A DNA stretch of 41,131 nucleotides, from NCBI GenBank assembly GCA_013388675.1, contig JACAEW010000217.1, forward strand, positions 1 through 41,131, written 5' to 3'. Each line of letters opens with the position of its first letter. The stretch's first letter is position 1. The notes beneath the pieces are model-generated. The model did not search any database and was not told where the DNA came from. It saw only the letters and a list, made by a program, of their open reading frames with translations. Origin of the DNA: Syntrophaceae bacterium (GTDB lineage: Bacteria > Desulfobacterota > SM23-61). The translations under genes and the position numbers were made by a program. Below are positions 11,980 to 21,235 of the stretch, piece by piece.

Positions 11980-12076
11980 CTTTTGAAATAGCCTTCTCAA
12001 ATCCTCCCTCCGTCCCCCTTTTTCAAAGGGGGGAACGGGGGGATTTCTGCGAGTCTATTGGCAATAGATAGATGAG
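11980..12076. repeat. dispersed G/C-palindromic intergenic repeat, copy A
   Basis: GAAATAGCCTTCTCAAATCCTCCCTCCGTCCCCCTTTTTCAAAGGGGGGAACGGGGGGATTTCTGC...CTATTGGCAATAGATAGATG. Confidence 0.75.
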
Positions 12077-12174
12077 GAAAAATGCATCGGCCTCCTTCAA
12101 AAAGTCAAAATGAACCTTTTTTCTTATTCCGTTCTTTATCCTGTAAATCCGCTTTCATCTGCGTCCCATTCCCA

Positions 12175-13578
12175 TCATGGGTTAAATGCCGCCACGTCGG
12201 TCAGTTTTCCCGTGGCCATGAGAACCCGGGCATAGCCGATATAATGCTCATATCTCGAAGAAACCAGATTCAAGCGCGTCCGCAGCAGAGCCGTCTCCGC
12301 CCGGAGGACCTCGGTGATCGTGGTCAATCCTTCTTTGTAGCGGTCCTGGACGATGCGCAGGGCTTCCTGGGCCTGGGTCACGGTCTGGTCCGCTAACTTC
12401 AACCGTTCCCTGGCGGATACATAATCCTGGTAGGCCTGGATCACTTCCAGGCGGATCTGGTTGGCCAGATGCTCCTGCTCCGCGGCCGCCGTGGATTGCG
12501 CCGCCCGGGCCTTGTCCAACCGGGCGCCCCGGCCGGAATCAAACAGGTTAAACGTCAGTCCCGCTCCGACGGCATAATCCGAACTGCCGCTGGTCAGGTC
12601 TCTTCCGCTGATTCCATAGCTGGAGAATAAATCCACCCGCGGGAGATAATTTCCCTTGGCGCCCCGGACCCCCTCCTCGGATAGCTTGACCGCAGAGCCG
12701 GCCCGGGCGTAATCCGGCCTGTTTTGCAGAGCCTGGCGGATCAACTCATCGGGTTCAGCCAAAAAAAACAATTTGTCGGTCAATTGGCCGGCCACCCTCC
12801 GGATAGTTTGAACCGGAGTTCCCAGGACGGTATTCAAAAATGCGTGGGCTGTGATGATGTCTCCGGAAGCCTGGACCTGTTGCTGGCGGAATTCGGAGAG
12901 CTGAACTTCCGCGGAGAGCAGGTCCGATTGGACTACCATGCCGGTCCGGAAAAGGGCCTCCACCCGCCTCCGGTCCGATTCGGCCATCTTCACCGTCTCT
13001 TCGGTGACCTCCTTGCGCTGTTGGGCCAGAAGGACCCCGAAGTAGGCCCGAAGGACTTCGAAGCGGACTTGCTGCCTCACCATCTCCCCCTGGTGGTCTG
13101 CCTGTTCCTGGCCGATGCGGGCCTGCGCCACGCGGGCGCTGGACTGCATCTGGTCGAAAACGGGCCATTTCAGGTTAATGGCGGTGCGGAAATTGTTGAG
13201 CGAGTCCGGGTTATTTAGGGAATCGACGACAAAGTTTTCAACCCCGAACCGGCTTTGCTCCAGGAGAGAGCCGAAGACGAAGACCGGGTTATTGCTCCGG
13301 GTAAAAGTCTCGCTGAATTGGAGAAGCGGCCACCAGCCGGACCGGGCCTCTCGGACCTGCGCATCCATTTCCTCCCGGGTTGAAAGAGCTGCTTTAATCC
13401 GGGGGTTGTTTAGCAGGGCCAGGTCGACGGCCGCCGACAAAGTCAGGCCCTCCGATTCTTCCCCGACGGGGGGAGGGGTGAATGACTGGGCCAGCAAAGT
13501 TTGGCCGATTTGTACATTCAGGCAAAAAATCAGAAACCCTGCGAGCAGAACTCTCGCACAGGGGCCATGCCGATCCAT
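12175..13578 (-). CDS. TolC family outer membrane efflux protein
   Basis: LTLSAAVDLALLNNPRIKAALSTREEMDAQVREARSGWWPLLQFSETFTRSNNP and LRLEVIQAYQDYVSARERLKLADQTVTQAQEALRIVQDRYKEGLTTITEVLRAETALL repeats; start at 13578 with GGAGG. Confidence 0.93.
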   Translation of the reverse strand: MDRHGPCARVLLAGFLIFCLNVQIGQTLLAQSFTPPPVGEESEGLTLSAAVDLALLNNPRIKAALSTREEMDAQVREARSGWWPLLQFSETFTRSNNPVFVFGSLLEQSRFGVENFVVDSLNNPDSLNNFRTAINLKWPVFDQMQSSARVAQARIGQEQADHQGEMVRQQVRFEVLRAYFGVLLAQQRKEVTEETVKMAESDRRRVEALFRTGMVVQSDLLSAEVQLSEFRQQQVQASGDIITAHAFLNTVLGTPVQTIRRVAGQLTDKLFFLAEPDELIRQALQNRPDYARAGSAVKLSEEGVRGAKGNYLPRVDLFSSYGISGRDLTSGSSDYAVGAGLTFNLFDSGRGARLDKARAAQSTAAAEQEHLANQIRLEVIQAYQDYVSARERLKLADQTVTQAQEALRIVQDRYKEGLTTITEVLRAETALLRTRLNLVSSRYEHYIGYARVLMATGKLTDVAAFNP

Positions 13579-13734
13579 AATCCCTCCTCCTAAGCCTTTC
13601 GTCCAGGAATCTAAAAGCCAACCCATTTTAGAAAGACCTTTCCGATGCAGGCTTCAATCTAAGGACCAAAATCCGAAGTGGGAAGAACAGGCAGGAAATC
13701 AGACCTGGCAAAGGGTCCCAAAGCCTATTGGCTC

Positions 13735-13762
13735 CAGGGGGGAAGAGCTCCCTTCCCCCCTG
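13735..13762. other. perfect 11-bp-stem hairpin between the VOC gene stop and the tolC-like gene
   Basis: CAGGGGGGAAG-AGCTCC-CTTCCCCCCTG read directly; no clear T-run on either side. Confidence 0.55.
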
Positions 13763-13779
13763 ATCGTCTTGCCGATCGG

Positions 13780-14172
13780 TTAGCTCCGCTCCACAAACTC
13801 CACGATGTTTCCATCCGGGTCTTTGACCATGGCGATCCGAACTCCCGGGCGAACCTCGGCCTCCGGCACCGCGAACTCGATTCCTTTTCCCCTGAGCTCG
13901 GCGCAGAGTTCGGAAAGATTCCGGATGACAAAGGTTACGTAGCGAAAACCCAGTTGTTTCTCCAAGCCGACGGCCCCCCTGGGGGGAACGGTCTTGGGTT
14001 CGATCAGCTTGAAGTCACTGGCGCCGAACCGCAACCGATGCATGGTCCCAAACCAAACGGGGGTAATTCCCACAAACTCCAGCCCCAGAATATTCTGGTA
14101 GAAATTGAGGCTGGCCTTGATGTCGCTCACCAGAATGCCCAGGTCCAGAGAGTCTTTCGCCGCTTTCATCAT
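13780..14172 (-). CDS. VOC (glyoxalase/bleomycin resistance) family protein
   Basis: LDLGILVSDIKASLNFYQNILGLEFVG ... RIAMVKDPDGNIVEFVERS. Confidence 0.9.
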   Translation of the reverse strand: MMKAAKDSLDLGILVSDIKASLNFYQNILGLEFVGITPVWFGTMHRLRFGASDFKLIEPKTVPPRGAVGLEKQLGFRYVTFVIRNLSELCAELRGKGIEFAVPEAEVRPGVRIAMVKDPDGNIVEFVERS

Positions 14173-14460
14173 GATGATTTTCTCCTTTCCTAATAGACTA
14201 TCCTCTTCTGAAGTTTTCCTGCCTTTTTCCCTTTCTCACCCGAGGAGAGGTTCAATTTACTAAATTCTTGCGGCAATCGTCAATCCCGCCCAAGCAAGCC
14301 CTTCTTTCCTTTCTTCTTTCCGGCCCCGTTCCCCCGAAGGACTAGGATTATAATCTTTAAAATTTTCGCCGCCTCCATTGACATTTGACAACAAAGTAAT
14401 TATTTTTTTCTCAGAAAAAAATAACAATCAATAATTCCTGCTATATAGAATTCTAATGTA

Positions 14461-14514
14461 TTTTTTTTGATCGGTAACGCGCAAGAAAACAGCGATTAAA
14501 TGAAAGGAGGAAAA
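14461..14514 (+). promoter_or_regulatory. candidate U-tract / Shine-Dalgarno pairing RNA thermometer in hsp20 5' UTR
   Basis: UUUUUUUU (14461-14468) can pair with GAGGAAAA (14507-14514) covering the SD; inner stem TAACGC (14475-14480) / GCGATTA (14492-14498). Manual pairing only, no folding run. Confidence 0.35.
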
Positions 14515-14519
14515 TTGAA

Positions 14520-14981
14520 ATGGCCCTTATTCGATGGCCGGCAGGACCGGGCGAATTATCAGAACCGACTTCGGACTTTGAACGTCTTCGGCAGGGGATG
14601 GAATGGCTGCTCGACAGCTTCACTTCTCCGACCCCCGCTTTTACCAGCCGGGTTTTCCCCTCGATCAACCTTACGGAGGATAAAGACAACTATTACCTTC
14701 GTGCAGAGCTCCCGGGGGTGAAACCCGAAGAACTGGATATTTCGGTGGTGGAAGACCAGGTTTCCATCCGCGGAGAGCGGAAAATTCCCTTGGAGAGTAA
14801 GGAATTCGGTTACCATCGACGAGAGCGGGAAGATGGGACATTCCGCAGGACTATTTCCCTCCCCATGGGGGTGGAATCCGAAAAAGTAAAGGCGGAGATG
14901 AATAAGGGGATCTTGAAAATCACCATGCCGAAGCACGAAAAAGCCAAACCTCGCAAGATTCAGATTTCTACGCCCAAGTAA
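14520..14981 (+). CDS. Hsp20/alpha-crystallin family small heat shock protein 1
   Basis: PSINLTEDKDNYYLRAELPGVKPEELDISVVEDQVSIRGERK ... GILKITMPKHEKAKPRKIQI; AAAGGAGG SD. Confidence 0.95.
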   Translation: MALIRWPAGPGELSEPTSDFERLRQGMEWLLDSFTSPTPAFTSRVFPSINLTEDKDNYYLRAELPGVKPEELDISVVEDQVSIRGERKIPLESKEFGYHRREREDGTFRRTISLPMGVESEKVKAEMNKGILKITMPKHEKAKPRKIQISTPK

Positions 14982-15005
14982 TAACCGGAAGGAGGGCTGG
15001 GGAAA

Positions 15006-15407
15006 ATGGAAGAAAAGGAAATGGTTCGCCAGGAAAAAAGGGAAGTGAAAAAGGCGGGGGAAGCAATGCGGCCGGGACCGGTGTTCATCCCGGCGGTCGA
15101 TATTTTGGAGAATTCCAATGAGATTATGATCTTGGCAGACATGCCCGGGGTAGATGGCAAAAACGTAGATATTAACCTGGGAAATGATATTCTTACAATC
15201 CGGGGGACCGTGAGTCCGGTAGAGGACGAAAAAGAGGTCCCGGTGTATCGGGAAATCAACTGGGGAGATTATTTTCGCCAGTTCACGCTTGCAGAAACGA
15301 TCGACCAGGAAAAGATTGCCGCAAAGATGGATAATGGCGTTCTCCGCCTGACTCTTTCCAAGAAAGAAAAGGTCAAGCCCAAGAAAATTCAAGTCTCCGT
15401 CAGTTGA
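15006..15407 (+). CDS. Hsp20/alpha-crystallin family small heat shock protein 2
   Basis: PAVDILENSNEIMILADMPGVDGKNVDINLGNDILTIRGTV ... NGVLRLTLSKKEKVKPKKIQVSVS. Confidence 0.94.
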   Translation: MEEKEMVRQEKREVKKAGEAMRPGPVFIPAVDILENSNEIMILADMPGVDGKNVDINLGNDILTIRGTVSPVEDEKEVPVYREINWGDYFRQFTLAETIDQEKIAAKMDNGVLRLTLSKKEKVKPKKIQVSVS

Positions 15408-15414
15408 TGAAGTG

Positions 15415-15440
15415 GGGAGTAATCCGCCGGGATTACTCCC
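15415..15440 (+). terminator. hairpin between hsp20-2 and dnaJ-like gene (terminator, attenuator or processing site)
   Basis: GGGAGTAATCC-GCCG-GGATTACTCCC, perfect 11 bp stem, followed by TTCCATCC rather than a T-run. Confidence 0.5.
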
Positions 15441-15481
15441 TTCCATCCATCGAAAAAAAACCAGTATCCTGTTAAGCCATT

Positions 15482-16120
15482 ATGAAAAGAAATCTATACA
15501 GGATTCTTGGTGTAAAAAAAGATGCTGATCTCGCCACCATAAAGAAAGCGTATCGCCGGGCTGCCAAACGCTTTCACCCCGATATTTCTGCGGGAACGGA
15601 AAGGCAATTCAGAGATGTCCAGGAGGCCTATGAAATTCTTTCAGACCCCCAAAAAAGGTCCGTTTACGACAGGGAAAATGTGAGCAAGCCTCCGATTCGG
15701 ATGGCCTCTACCAAAACAGCTTTCGTTACTCCTCATTCCTTGGATTTTTTCGAACAATTCTTTTTCGGTCTCAAAGAGCCTTGGTTCGGTTCTTTCCCTG
15801 ACATATTTGCGGAAAGCAAAAGAAGACCCGGCAGCCTGGCCGTTGAAGTCATCTTGACACCGGAGGAAGCCGAACAGGGCGGCGAGATCCTCCTGCCCGT
15901 TCAATTTGAAATTTTCTGTGAGCCCTGTCATGGAAGCGGGCGATTCGCCCGGTTTATTTGTGATCATTGTCTGGGTTCCGGGAAAGTCGGGCGGGAAACA
16001 AAAATCCGATTGCGAATCCCAGCCGGGGTGAGAAACGGTCTCGTCCAGAGAATTCCTCTATGGAATTCCGGCTATCAAGAAATCGATCTAACCCTTACCT
16101 TTCTTGTACGTCCGAATTAG
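15482..16120 (+). CDS. short J-domain protein (DnaJ-like) with reduced Cys-rich region
   Basis: YRILGVKKDADLATIKKAYRRAAKRFHPDISAG (HPD) and only two CxxCxGxG-type motifs, CEPCHGSGR and CDHCLGSGK, then RIPAGVRNG; 212 aa. Confidence 0.9.
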   Translation: MKRNLYRILGVKKDADLATIKKAYRRAAKRFHPDISAGTERQFRDVQEAYEILSDPQKRSVYDRENVSKPPIRMASTKTAFVTPHSLDFFEQFFFGLKEPWFGSFPDIFAESKRRPGSLAVEVILTPEEAEQGGEILLPVQFEIFCEPCHGSGRFARFICDHCLGSGKVGRETKIRLRIPAGVRNGLVQRIPLWNSGYQEIDLTLTFLVRPN

Positions 16121-16339
16121 CAATTCTATCTTCCTTTCATTCCGGTAGCTTCTCCCTTTCAGAACCTTTAAAAGGAACGAGCCGGGAAACGATTCAATTT
16201 TTGAGGGGAGAAGCATTCGGCAAAACCATTTCGGGGGTGAAAATGCTGCCAAAATATACATTATCAAAGGATTGCAAACCTTCCCCGAAGGAAGCTTTCA
16301 TCGCCCATCTCACAACGAATACGGTTTACCCGGGAAAGC

Positions 16340-18145
16340 TCAAAGACTGTTGTTGTTCGGCTGGCCCATGCGCAGGGGGCCGCCGCGGGCTGTCGGCCAG
16401 AGCACGCAGTTGCCGGCGGACCCGGGAACGGTGAAAACATCCATGCCGTGATCGAAGGTCTGGATAAAAATTTCCAACTGACCGTCCCCATCGAGGTCGT
16501 AAACCGCCGGGGCAGCGGGAGCGCCGTTTCCGTTTCCGTTCCGGCCGGGGTTGGGGAGAGGTATGTCATGGAGAAGCCTGCCGTCTGCCCCCAAGATAAC
16601 CAAATATCCCGAGTCGAGAACATTAGGGTCCCCGTAGGTTGCGAAGATGACCTCTGGCGATCCGTCCTGGTTGAGGTCCGCGACGGTTGCCTCGGTGGCA
16701 TACATTACCGTTTTCGCGTGGGTGTAGTTGAACCGCCAGATCTCTTTCCCATCGGCGCTGTAAGCCCGCATATACCCGTCATTCAGGGAGACGATGATCT
16801 CCGGACGGCTGTCCCCCTGGATGTTGACCGTAGTTGCTGCCGGGATGCCCATGGGGGGGTACCACCCGCTTACCTGGATGGGGGGACCTCCTCGGGGCAG
16901 TGTCTCCCATCCGGCTTTGCGCATGGCCGAGCGGCTGCCATCGCCATGGGACCCTTCCAGGACCATGATGGCATAGGCCTGAGTCTCGTAAGGCTCATTT
17001 TTCTCCACGTTCGGGACCGCGAGCACTTCATTCTTACCGTCGCCATCCAGGTCGACGATGTTCGGGGGGGAAGCGGTCCACTGCAGCCATTCCTGCCGGC
17101 TCGGGTGTGGCCATTCGCCGGTATGCAGGTGGTAGTGGTTTTCCTCGACCTGGGGATCGGCCCAGCGAATGAACTGTCCCCAGGTCATACGATTGCCCAC
17201 ATAGGGACTTGTACGGTTGGTAAACCAAGGGGAAGCGTTAATGGCCACACCATTGAGGTCGAAGGCCTGGATTAAATGGTTGTCATAGGTGACCACGATT
17301 TCGAAGCTCGGGTCGTCGTCGATATTGCCCACGCCCACATTGAGTCCATAACAGCCGTAGCCGGAATGGCCCGGTCCGTTGCGGTCGGCATCGCCGCCTT
17401 CGCCGGTTCGGTTGTTGTAACGCGGCCATGCCGGATAGCTGAGGCCGGGAGGCTGAAAGAGTTTACCATCGCTGGAAAACACGAACACCTGAGCCCCGCC
17501 GTTTGACGTGCTTTGGGTTTGGGTGGTGGTGGCGATGATTTCGATCAAACCGTCCCCATCGAGGTCAGCGGCAGCCAGCCCGCGAACCTCCGGGGATTGC
17601 CCGGCCGTGGTCGTATCGGCCGGCCACCCCGCCTTCAGGACCAATGCCTTGTTTTTCCACTCGTAGGCGTAGACCTGGGAGCCTTTTCCGAAGATGATTT
17701 CCACGATGCCATCCCCTTCCAGATCAACCACTACGTGGGGGGCGTATACGCGCCCACTGCCCGCATCCGCCTGGGAGAGCAGAGTGCCGTTGCTTCCATA
17801 GATATAGACTGAATAATAGGCCGCGATGATCTCCTTCTTTCCATCCCCGTCCAGATCGGCGACAATCGGGGAGGCAAACCAACTGGTCTGACCCCTCAGG
17901 TTCATCCGAAACTGGGGCCTGGCCACCTCGCCTCGGCTGCTTCCGGTTGAACAAACGGGATTGCGCCCTCCCCCGGTGGCGCTTCCGCCGCTAGGGGGCG
18001 GGGTTCCTCCTCCTCCCAAGGTCCCGCCGGACCCTCCGCTTGAGCTCGGGCTGGATCCTTCCCCTCCTCCGCCGCCGCAGTTCACCAGGATCGTCCAAAA
18101 TACTAATAGACCCAATATTCCGATGCTCGTAAATAATCTTCGCAT
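16340..18145 (-). CDS. FG-GAP/VCBS-repeat (integrin-like propeller) putative lipoprotein
   Basis: N-terminal hydrophobic segment then CGGGGGEGSSPSSSGGSGG linker; repeated DLDGDGxxEI motifs (DLDGDGKKEIIAA, DLEGDGIVEIIFG, DLDGDGLIEIIAT, DLDGDGKNEVLAV, DLNQDGSPEVIFA, DLDGDGQLEIFIQ). Confidence 0.85.
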   Translation of the reverse strand: MRRLFTSIGILGLLVFWTILVNCGGGGGEGSSPSSSGGSGGTLGGGGTPPPSGGSATGGGRNPVCSTGSSRGEVARPQFRMNLRGQTSWFASPIVADLDGDGKKEIIAAYYSVYIYGSNGTLLSQADAGSGRVYAPHVVVDLEGDGIVEIIFGKGSQVYAYEWKNKALVLKAGWPADTTTAGQSPEVRGLAAADLDGDGLIEIIATTTQTQSTSNGGAQVFVFSSDGKLFQPPGLSYPAWPRYNNRTGEGGDADRNGPGHSGYGCYGLNVGVGNIDDDPSFEIVVTYDNHLIQAFDLNGVAINASPWFTNRTSPYVGNRMTWGQFIRWADPQVEENHYHLHTGEWPHPSRQEWLQWTASPPNIVDLDGDGKNEVLAVPNVEKNEPYETQAYAIMVLEGSHGDGSRSAMRKAGWETLPRGGPPIQVSGWYPPMGIPAATTVNIQGDSRPEIIVSLNDGYMRAYSADGKEIWRFNYTHAKTVMYATEATVADLNQDGSPEVIFATYGDPNVLDSGYLVILGADGRLLHDIPLPNPGRNGNGNGAPAAPAVYDLDGDGQLEIFIQTFDHGMDVFTVPGSAGNCVLWPTARGGPLRMGQPNNNSL

Positions 18146-18525
18146 GCTGTTTTCCGTTTCCGAAGGCTTAATGGCCCATCTATGAATATCCCATCGATGA
18201 AATGAAATTCAGCCAGATCATAACCAGGCTGCTCGTTCGCCCGTCCTCTGATGTCCCCGAAGGAAACCTAAATTTTTCATCCTAAGGAAAACCCGCGAAA
18301 ATAAAAGGCCCAATCCCCCAGGTGAAAAATAGGAAATCCTTTCCGCTTGTCGGTTCATGATCAAGAAGAGTGCCAATCATCCCGAAAATTTATTCGAATG
18401 ATTTCGAGGGATAATATAAATTTACGAAGAAGATGTGAAGGAAAAACCCTACTGGAGGCACGGAAAAGACCCTGCAGGATAGGATCTAACCTCTTAGGGA
18501 TCAGTTCCCAGCCGCTTGCGGCGGG

Positions 18526-19386
18526 TTACCCCTTCATTTGTCGTATATCCTCCAGTATGGGATTTAGGTACTTTCGGAATTGGGCGGGGTTTTCGCTCAT
18601 TGGGAAGTGGCCTACCTCTTTCATGATGGTCACCTTAACACCCGGTATGGTCCTCGCGGTGCGAAGGGTGTCTTCGGGCTGGCAGGAAAAGTCGTATTCT
18701 CCGGTGAGTAAATAGAGCGGGCAGGCGGCGGTGTCGATCCCGTCCAGCTTTCCTCTTAGGTCGGCATCCACCCGGTAAAAAAAGAGGTCCCCCCGAAATA
18801 CGCCGGGGCCGCCCTGCATGTATTGCCAGAGGGTCTCATGGCGGTGCTCATCAGGGCTTTGCGGAGCGATCAAGCCGGATATTAAGGCAGCGCATACCTC
18901 ACCCCCATGGACATTGCTTCGATGAAGCCAGCTCGTGTCGTACCAGGGCTGCTGAAAGTCCGCCGATTCCAGGCCGATCAAGGCCCGGAATTCAGAACCA
19001 TGAGCATGAGCGAGGTGGAGAATGATTCGGCCACCGATGGAACACCCCATGGCCACGGGGCGCTCCAGCCCCAGGGCCGCGCAGAAAGCCCGAATGGTCG
19101 CCACATATAGCTCGGTGGTGAGCCGGTATTCGCGCTTTTCCCACCCTGCCGGGGGATAGGACTTGCCGTGCCAGGGCAGGTCGAAAGCGATCACGCGGAA
19201 ATCCTTTGTTACCGCCTCATCGCACATCAGGTGGCGGAATTGGCGCGAGTCGGCCCCGGCGGTGTGCAGGCACACCAGGGGAATCCCCTGTCCTGCTTCT
19301 TCGAAATAGACCCGGCAGTCCTCCTCCATGATCCGAATTTTCATATACCGCCCGATGATGGGCTCAAAAAGGGGTTTCACACTCAT
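18526..19386 (-). CDS. alpha/beta fold hydrolase
   Basis: GIPLVCLHTAGADSRQF (oxyanion region), MGCSIGGRI (GxSxGG nucleophile elbow), late GHFPMSENPAQFRKYLNPIL. Confidence 0.92.
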   Translation of the reverse strand: MSVKPLFEPIIGRYMKIRIMEEDCRVYFEEAGQGIPLVCLHTAGADSRQFRHLMCDEAVTKDFRVIAFDLPWHGKSYPPAGWEKREYRLTTELYVATIRAFCAALGLERPVAMGCSIGGRIILHLAHAHGSEFRALIGLESADFQQPWYDTSWLHRSNVHGGEVCAALISGLIAPQSPDEHRHETLWQYMQGGPGVFRGDLFFYRVDADLRGKLDGIDTAACPLYLLTGEYDFSCQPEDTLRTARTIPGVKVTIMKEVGHFPMSENPAQFRKYLNPILEDIRQMKG

Positions 19387-19805
19387 CGGTCACCTCCTTT
19401 TCGCGGTAGAGCCAGGATATCCTTAATATACTGGAGATTGGCCATGAGAGGATGGAGGTTACCTTCCAGGGTCATCTCGCCCCGCTTCGCTAGGGCGAAG
19501 ATATCGTGCCATCCCGGCGGGGGAGGATCCTGCCACAGGGCCTCCCAGCCTTTCGCCGAGCCGCGCACCGCGAATACCCAGGAACACAGCAAGGGCAATC
19601 CCTTTAGACATTCACGGACCCTTCCCTCTTCAATTCGCAGCAGAAAGGGAACGGTCCCGATCTGTACCAGGCAAACCGCCGTCAGATTCCGACCCCGCCA
19701 GACCAGATGGGCGTCCGAATTCACTCCCATTGGAACTGCTCGCTCAAATCGACCGCAGAGTTCTTGCTCCAGGCCTACAAGGGAATCCTTTGAATCCTCC
19801 GGCAT
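19383..19805 (-). CDS. SCP2/sterol-carrier-like hypothetical protein
   Basis: MPEDSKDSLVGLEQELCGRFERAVP...GWHDIFALAKRGEMTLEGNLHPLMANLQYIKDILALPR; stop overlaps the hydrolase start (ATGA). Family call from pattern resemblance only. Confidence 0.6.
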   Translation of the reverse strand: MPEDSKDSLVGLEQELCGRFERAVPMGVNSDAHLVWRGRNLTAVCLVQIGTVPFLLRIEEGRVRECLKGLPLLCSWVFAVRGSAKGWEALWQDPPPPGWHDIFALAKRGEMTLEGNLHPLMANLQYIKDILALPRKGGDR

Positions 19806-19837
19806 AGTCTTCCTCCCTGGTACCTGTTTTCCCCTTG

Positions 19838-19922
19838 GAAATAGCCATACAAAATCTCCCCCTCTCCCCTTTTTCCAAAGGGGAACGGGGGAATTTCTGC
19901 TTGCTAATCGTTCCATCTATTC
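19838..19922. repeat. dispersed G/C-palindromic intergenic repeat, copy B
   Basis: GAAATAGCCATACAAAATCTCCCCCTCTCCCCTTTTTCCAAAGGGGAACGGGGGAATTTCTGC; same layout as copy A. Confidence 0.7.
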
Positions 19923-19956
19923 GGGGCTTTCCCGGGCACAAATCTGCATCATCTGC

Positions 19957-20856
19957 TTATGCTTCACTTCTCACTTCGACCCCCGCCAGCTTTTCCAAAG
20001 GCCGGATGACCGCGGGATGGTATTTCTTGCTCTCCCCTGCAGCCCCGGCTGCAATGTATTGCTGGGCGGATAGGGCCGCAAATTGAAGGGGAATACGCAA
20101 TTTCGTTCCCGTTGACAGCGCCAAATCCAAATCCTTTAACATGTAATCAACGGGAAAGACTCCTTCTTCGAACTTCCCCTTCAGGACGCTATTCTTGTAA
20201 TGGTTCTGGAGCACAAAACTATTTCCCGACCCGCTGGAGAGGGCCTCAAAAAGGATATCCGGCTTAACTCCCGCCTTCACCCCCAGAACCAAGGCCTCCG
20301 CCAAGGCGCAGGTCGTGACCGCCACCATGATATTGTTCACGATTTTCACCACTTCCCCGTTCCCGATGTCCCCTACGTGGTAAATATCTGTCCCCATGGC
20401 CGCCAGAATCGGGCGGGTTCGGTCGAAAACCTCTCTTTTCCCACCCACGTAAATCACCAGCGTACCGGCGACGGCGGCGGGTACCCCGCGGGCCACGGGA
20501 GCATCGAGCATCTCGGCTCCCTTCTTTTCAAGAAACTCGGCAATTTCCCGGGTGGTAATAGGGTCGATCGTGCTCATGTCGATAAGGACAGACCCCTTTC
20601 CGATTCCTTCCGCCACGCCGCGTTTCCCAAGGACTGCCTCCCGCACGTGAGCGGAAGCCGGCAGCATGGTAATCACCACGGGGCATTTCTCCGCCGCCTC
20701 TTTGCAGGATGCAGCCGTTCCGGCTCCCTCAGCTTTGAGCGGCGCCATTCTTTCTGCGACGATATCGAACACCGTAAGGGGAAAGCCCTTTTTAATCAAA
20801 TTCCTGGCCATGGGTCCTCCCATGGCTCCCAATCCAATGAATCCGATGTTTTGCAT
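19957..20856 (-). CDS. NAD(P)-dependent oxidoreductase, 3-hydroxyisobutyrate dehydrogenase-like
   Basis: MQNIGFIGLGAMGGPMARNLIKKGFPLTVFD (Rossmann), DAPVARGVPAAVAGTLVIYVGG, NIMVAVTTCALAEALVLG. Confidence 0.93.
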   Translation of the reverse strand: MQNIGFIGLGAMGGPMARNLIKKGFPLTVFDIVAERMAPLKAEGAGTAASCKEAAEKCPVVITMLPASAHVREAVLGKRGVAEGIGKGSVLIDMSTIDPITTREIAEFLEKKGAEMLDAPVARGVPAAVAGTLVIYVGGKREVFDRTRPILAAMGTDIYHVGDIGNGEVVKIVNNIMVAVTTCALAEALVLGVKAGVKPDILFEALSSGSGNSFVLQNHYKNSVLKGKFEEGVFPVDYMLKDLDLALSTGTKLRIPLQFAALSAQQYIAAGAAGESKKYHPAVIRPLEKLAGVEVRSEA

Positions 20857-21235
20857 TTCCCCCTCCTGCAAAGGGTGAAAAGATCTTATTCCTTTTGCGC
20901 AGGATTTCGCCCCCCAAGGCACCTTCGAGCCGTATCCGTGGCAAGGGCGATTCACGAAACGCCCCTACATCATGCTTTCGAGATCGATTTTTACCCCCAG
21001 CCGCCATAATTCTTGAAAATTTACCCTTGCGAGCAAAGCAAGACCGTCATCCCGGCGATGTCTGTTTTCCCCGGTATTTTCCAAATCCTGGCCCCTTTGC
21101 CCGACGGCTGTCTTTTATCTTCTCCGAATTATTATGTCAATACTTTTTTGCCCCTGGGCCCACTGCAGACCCTTGCTGTTGTAGGGGTCCCGGGATAAGG
21201 TGTTTGTTCAAAAAAAGGCCTATGTCGAGGAGGCT

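Noticed and set aside
16448-17275. 275-aa plus-strand ORF opposite the FG-GAP protein
   Set aside because: Shadow ORF; the minus frame has repeated DLDGDG motifs.
18346-18715. 122-aa plus-strand ORF with possible structured leader around 18420-18520
   Set aside because: 3' part overlaps the alpha/beta hydrolase antisense; no match to a riboswitch consensus I could recognise.
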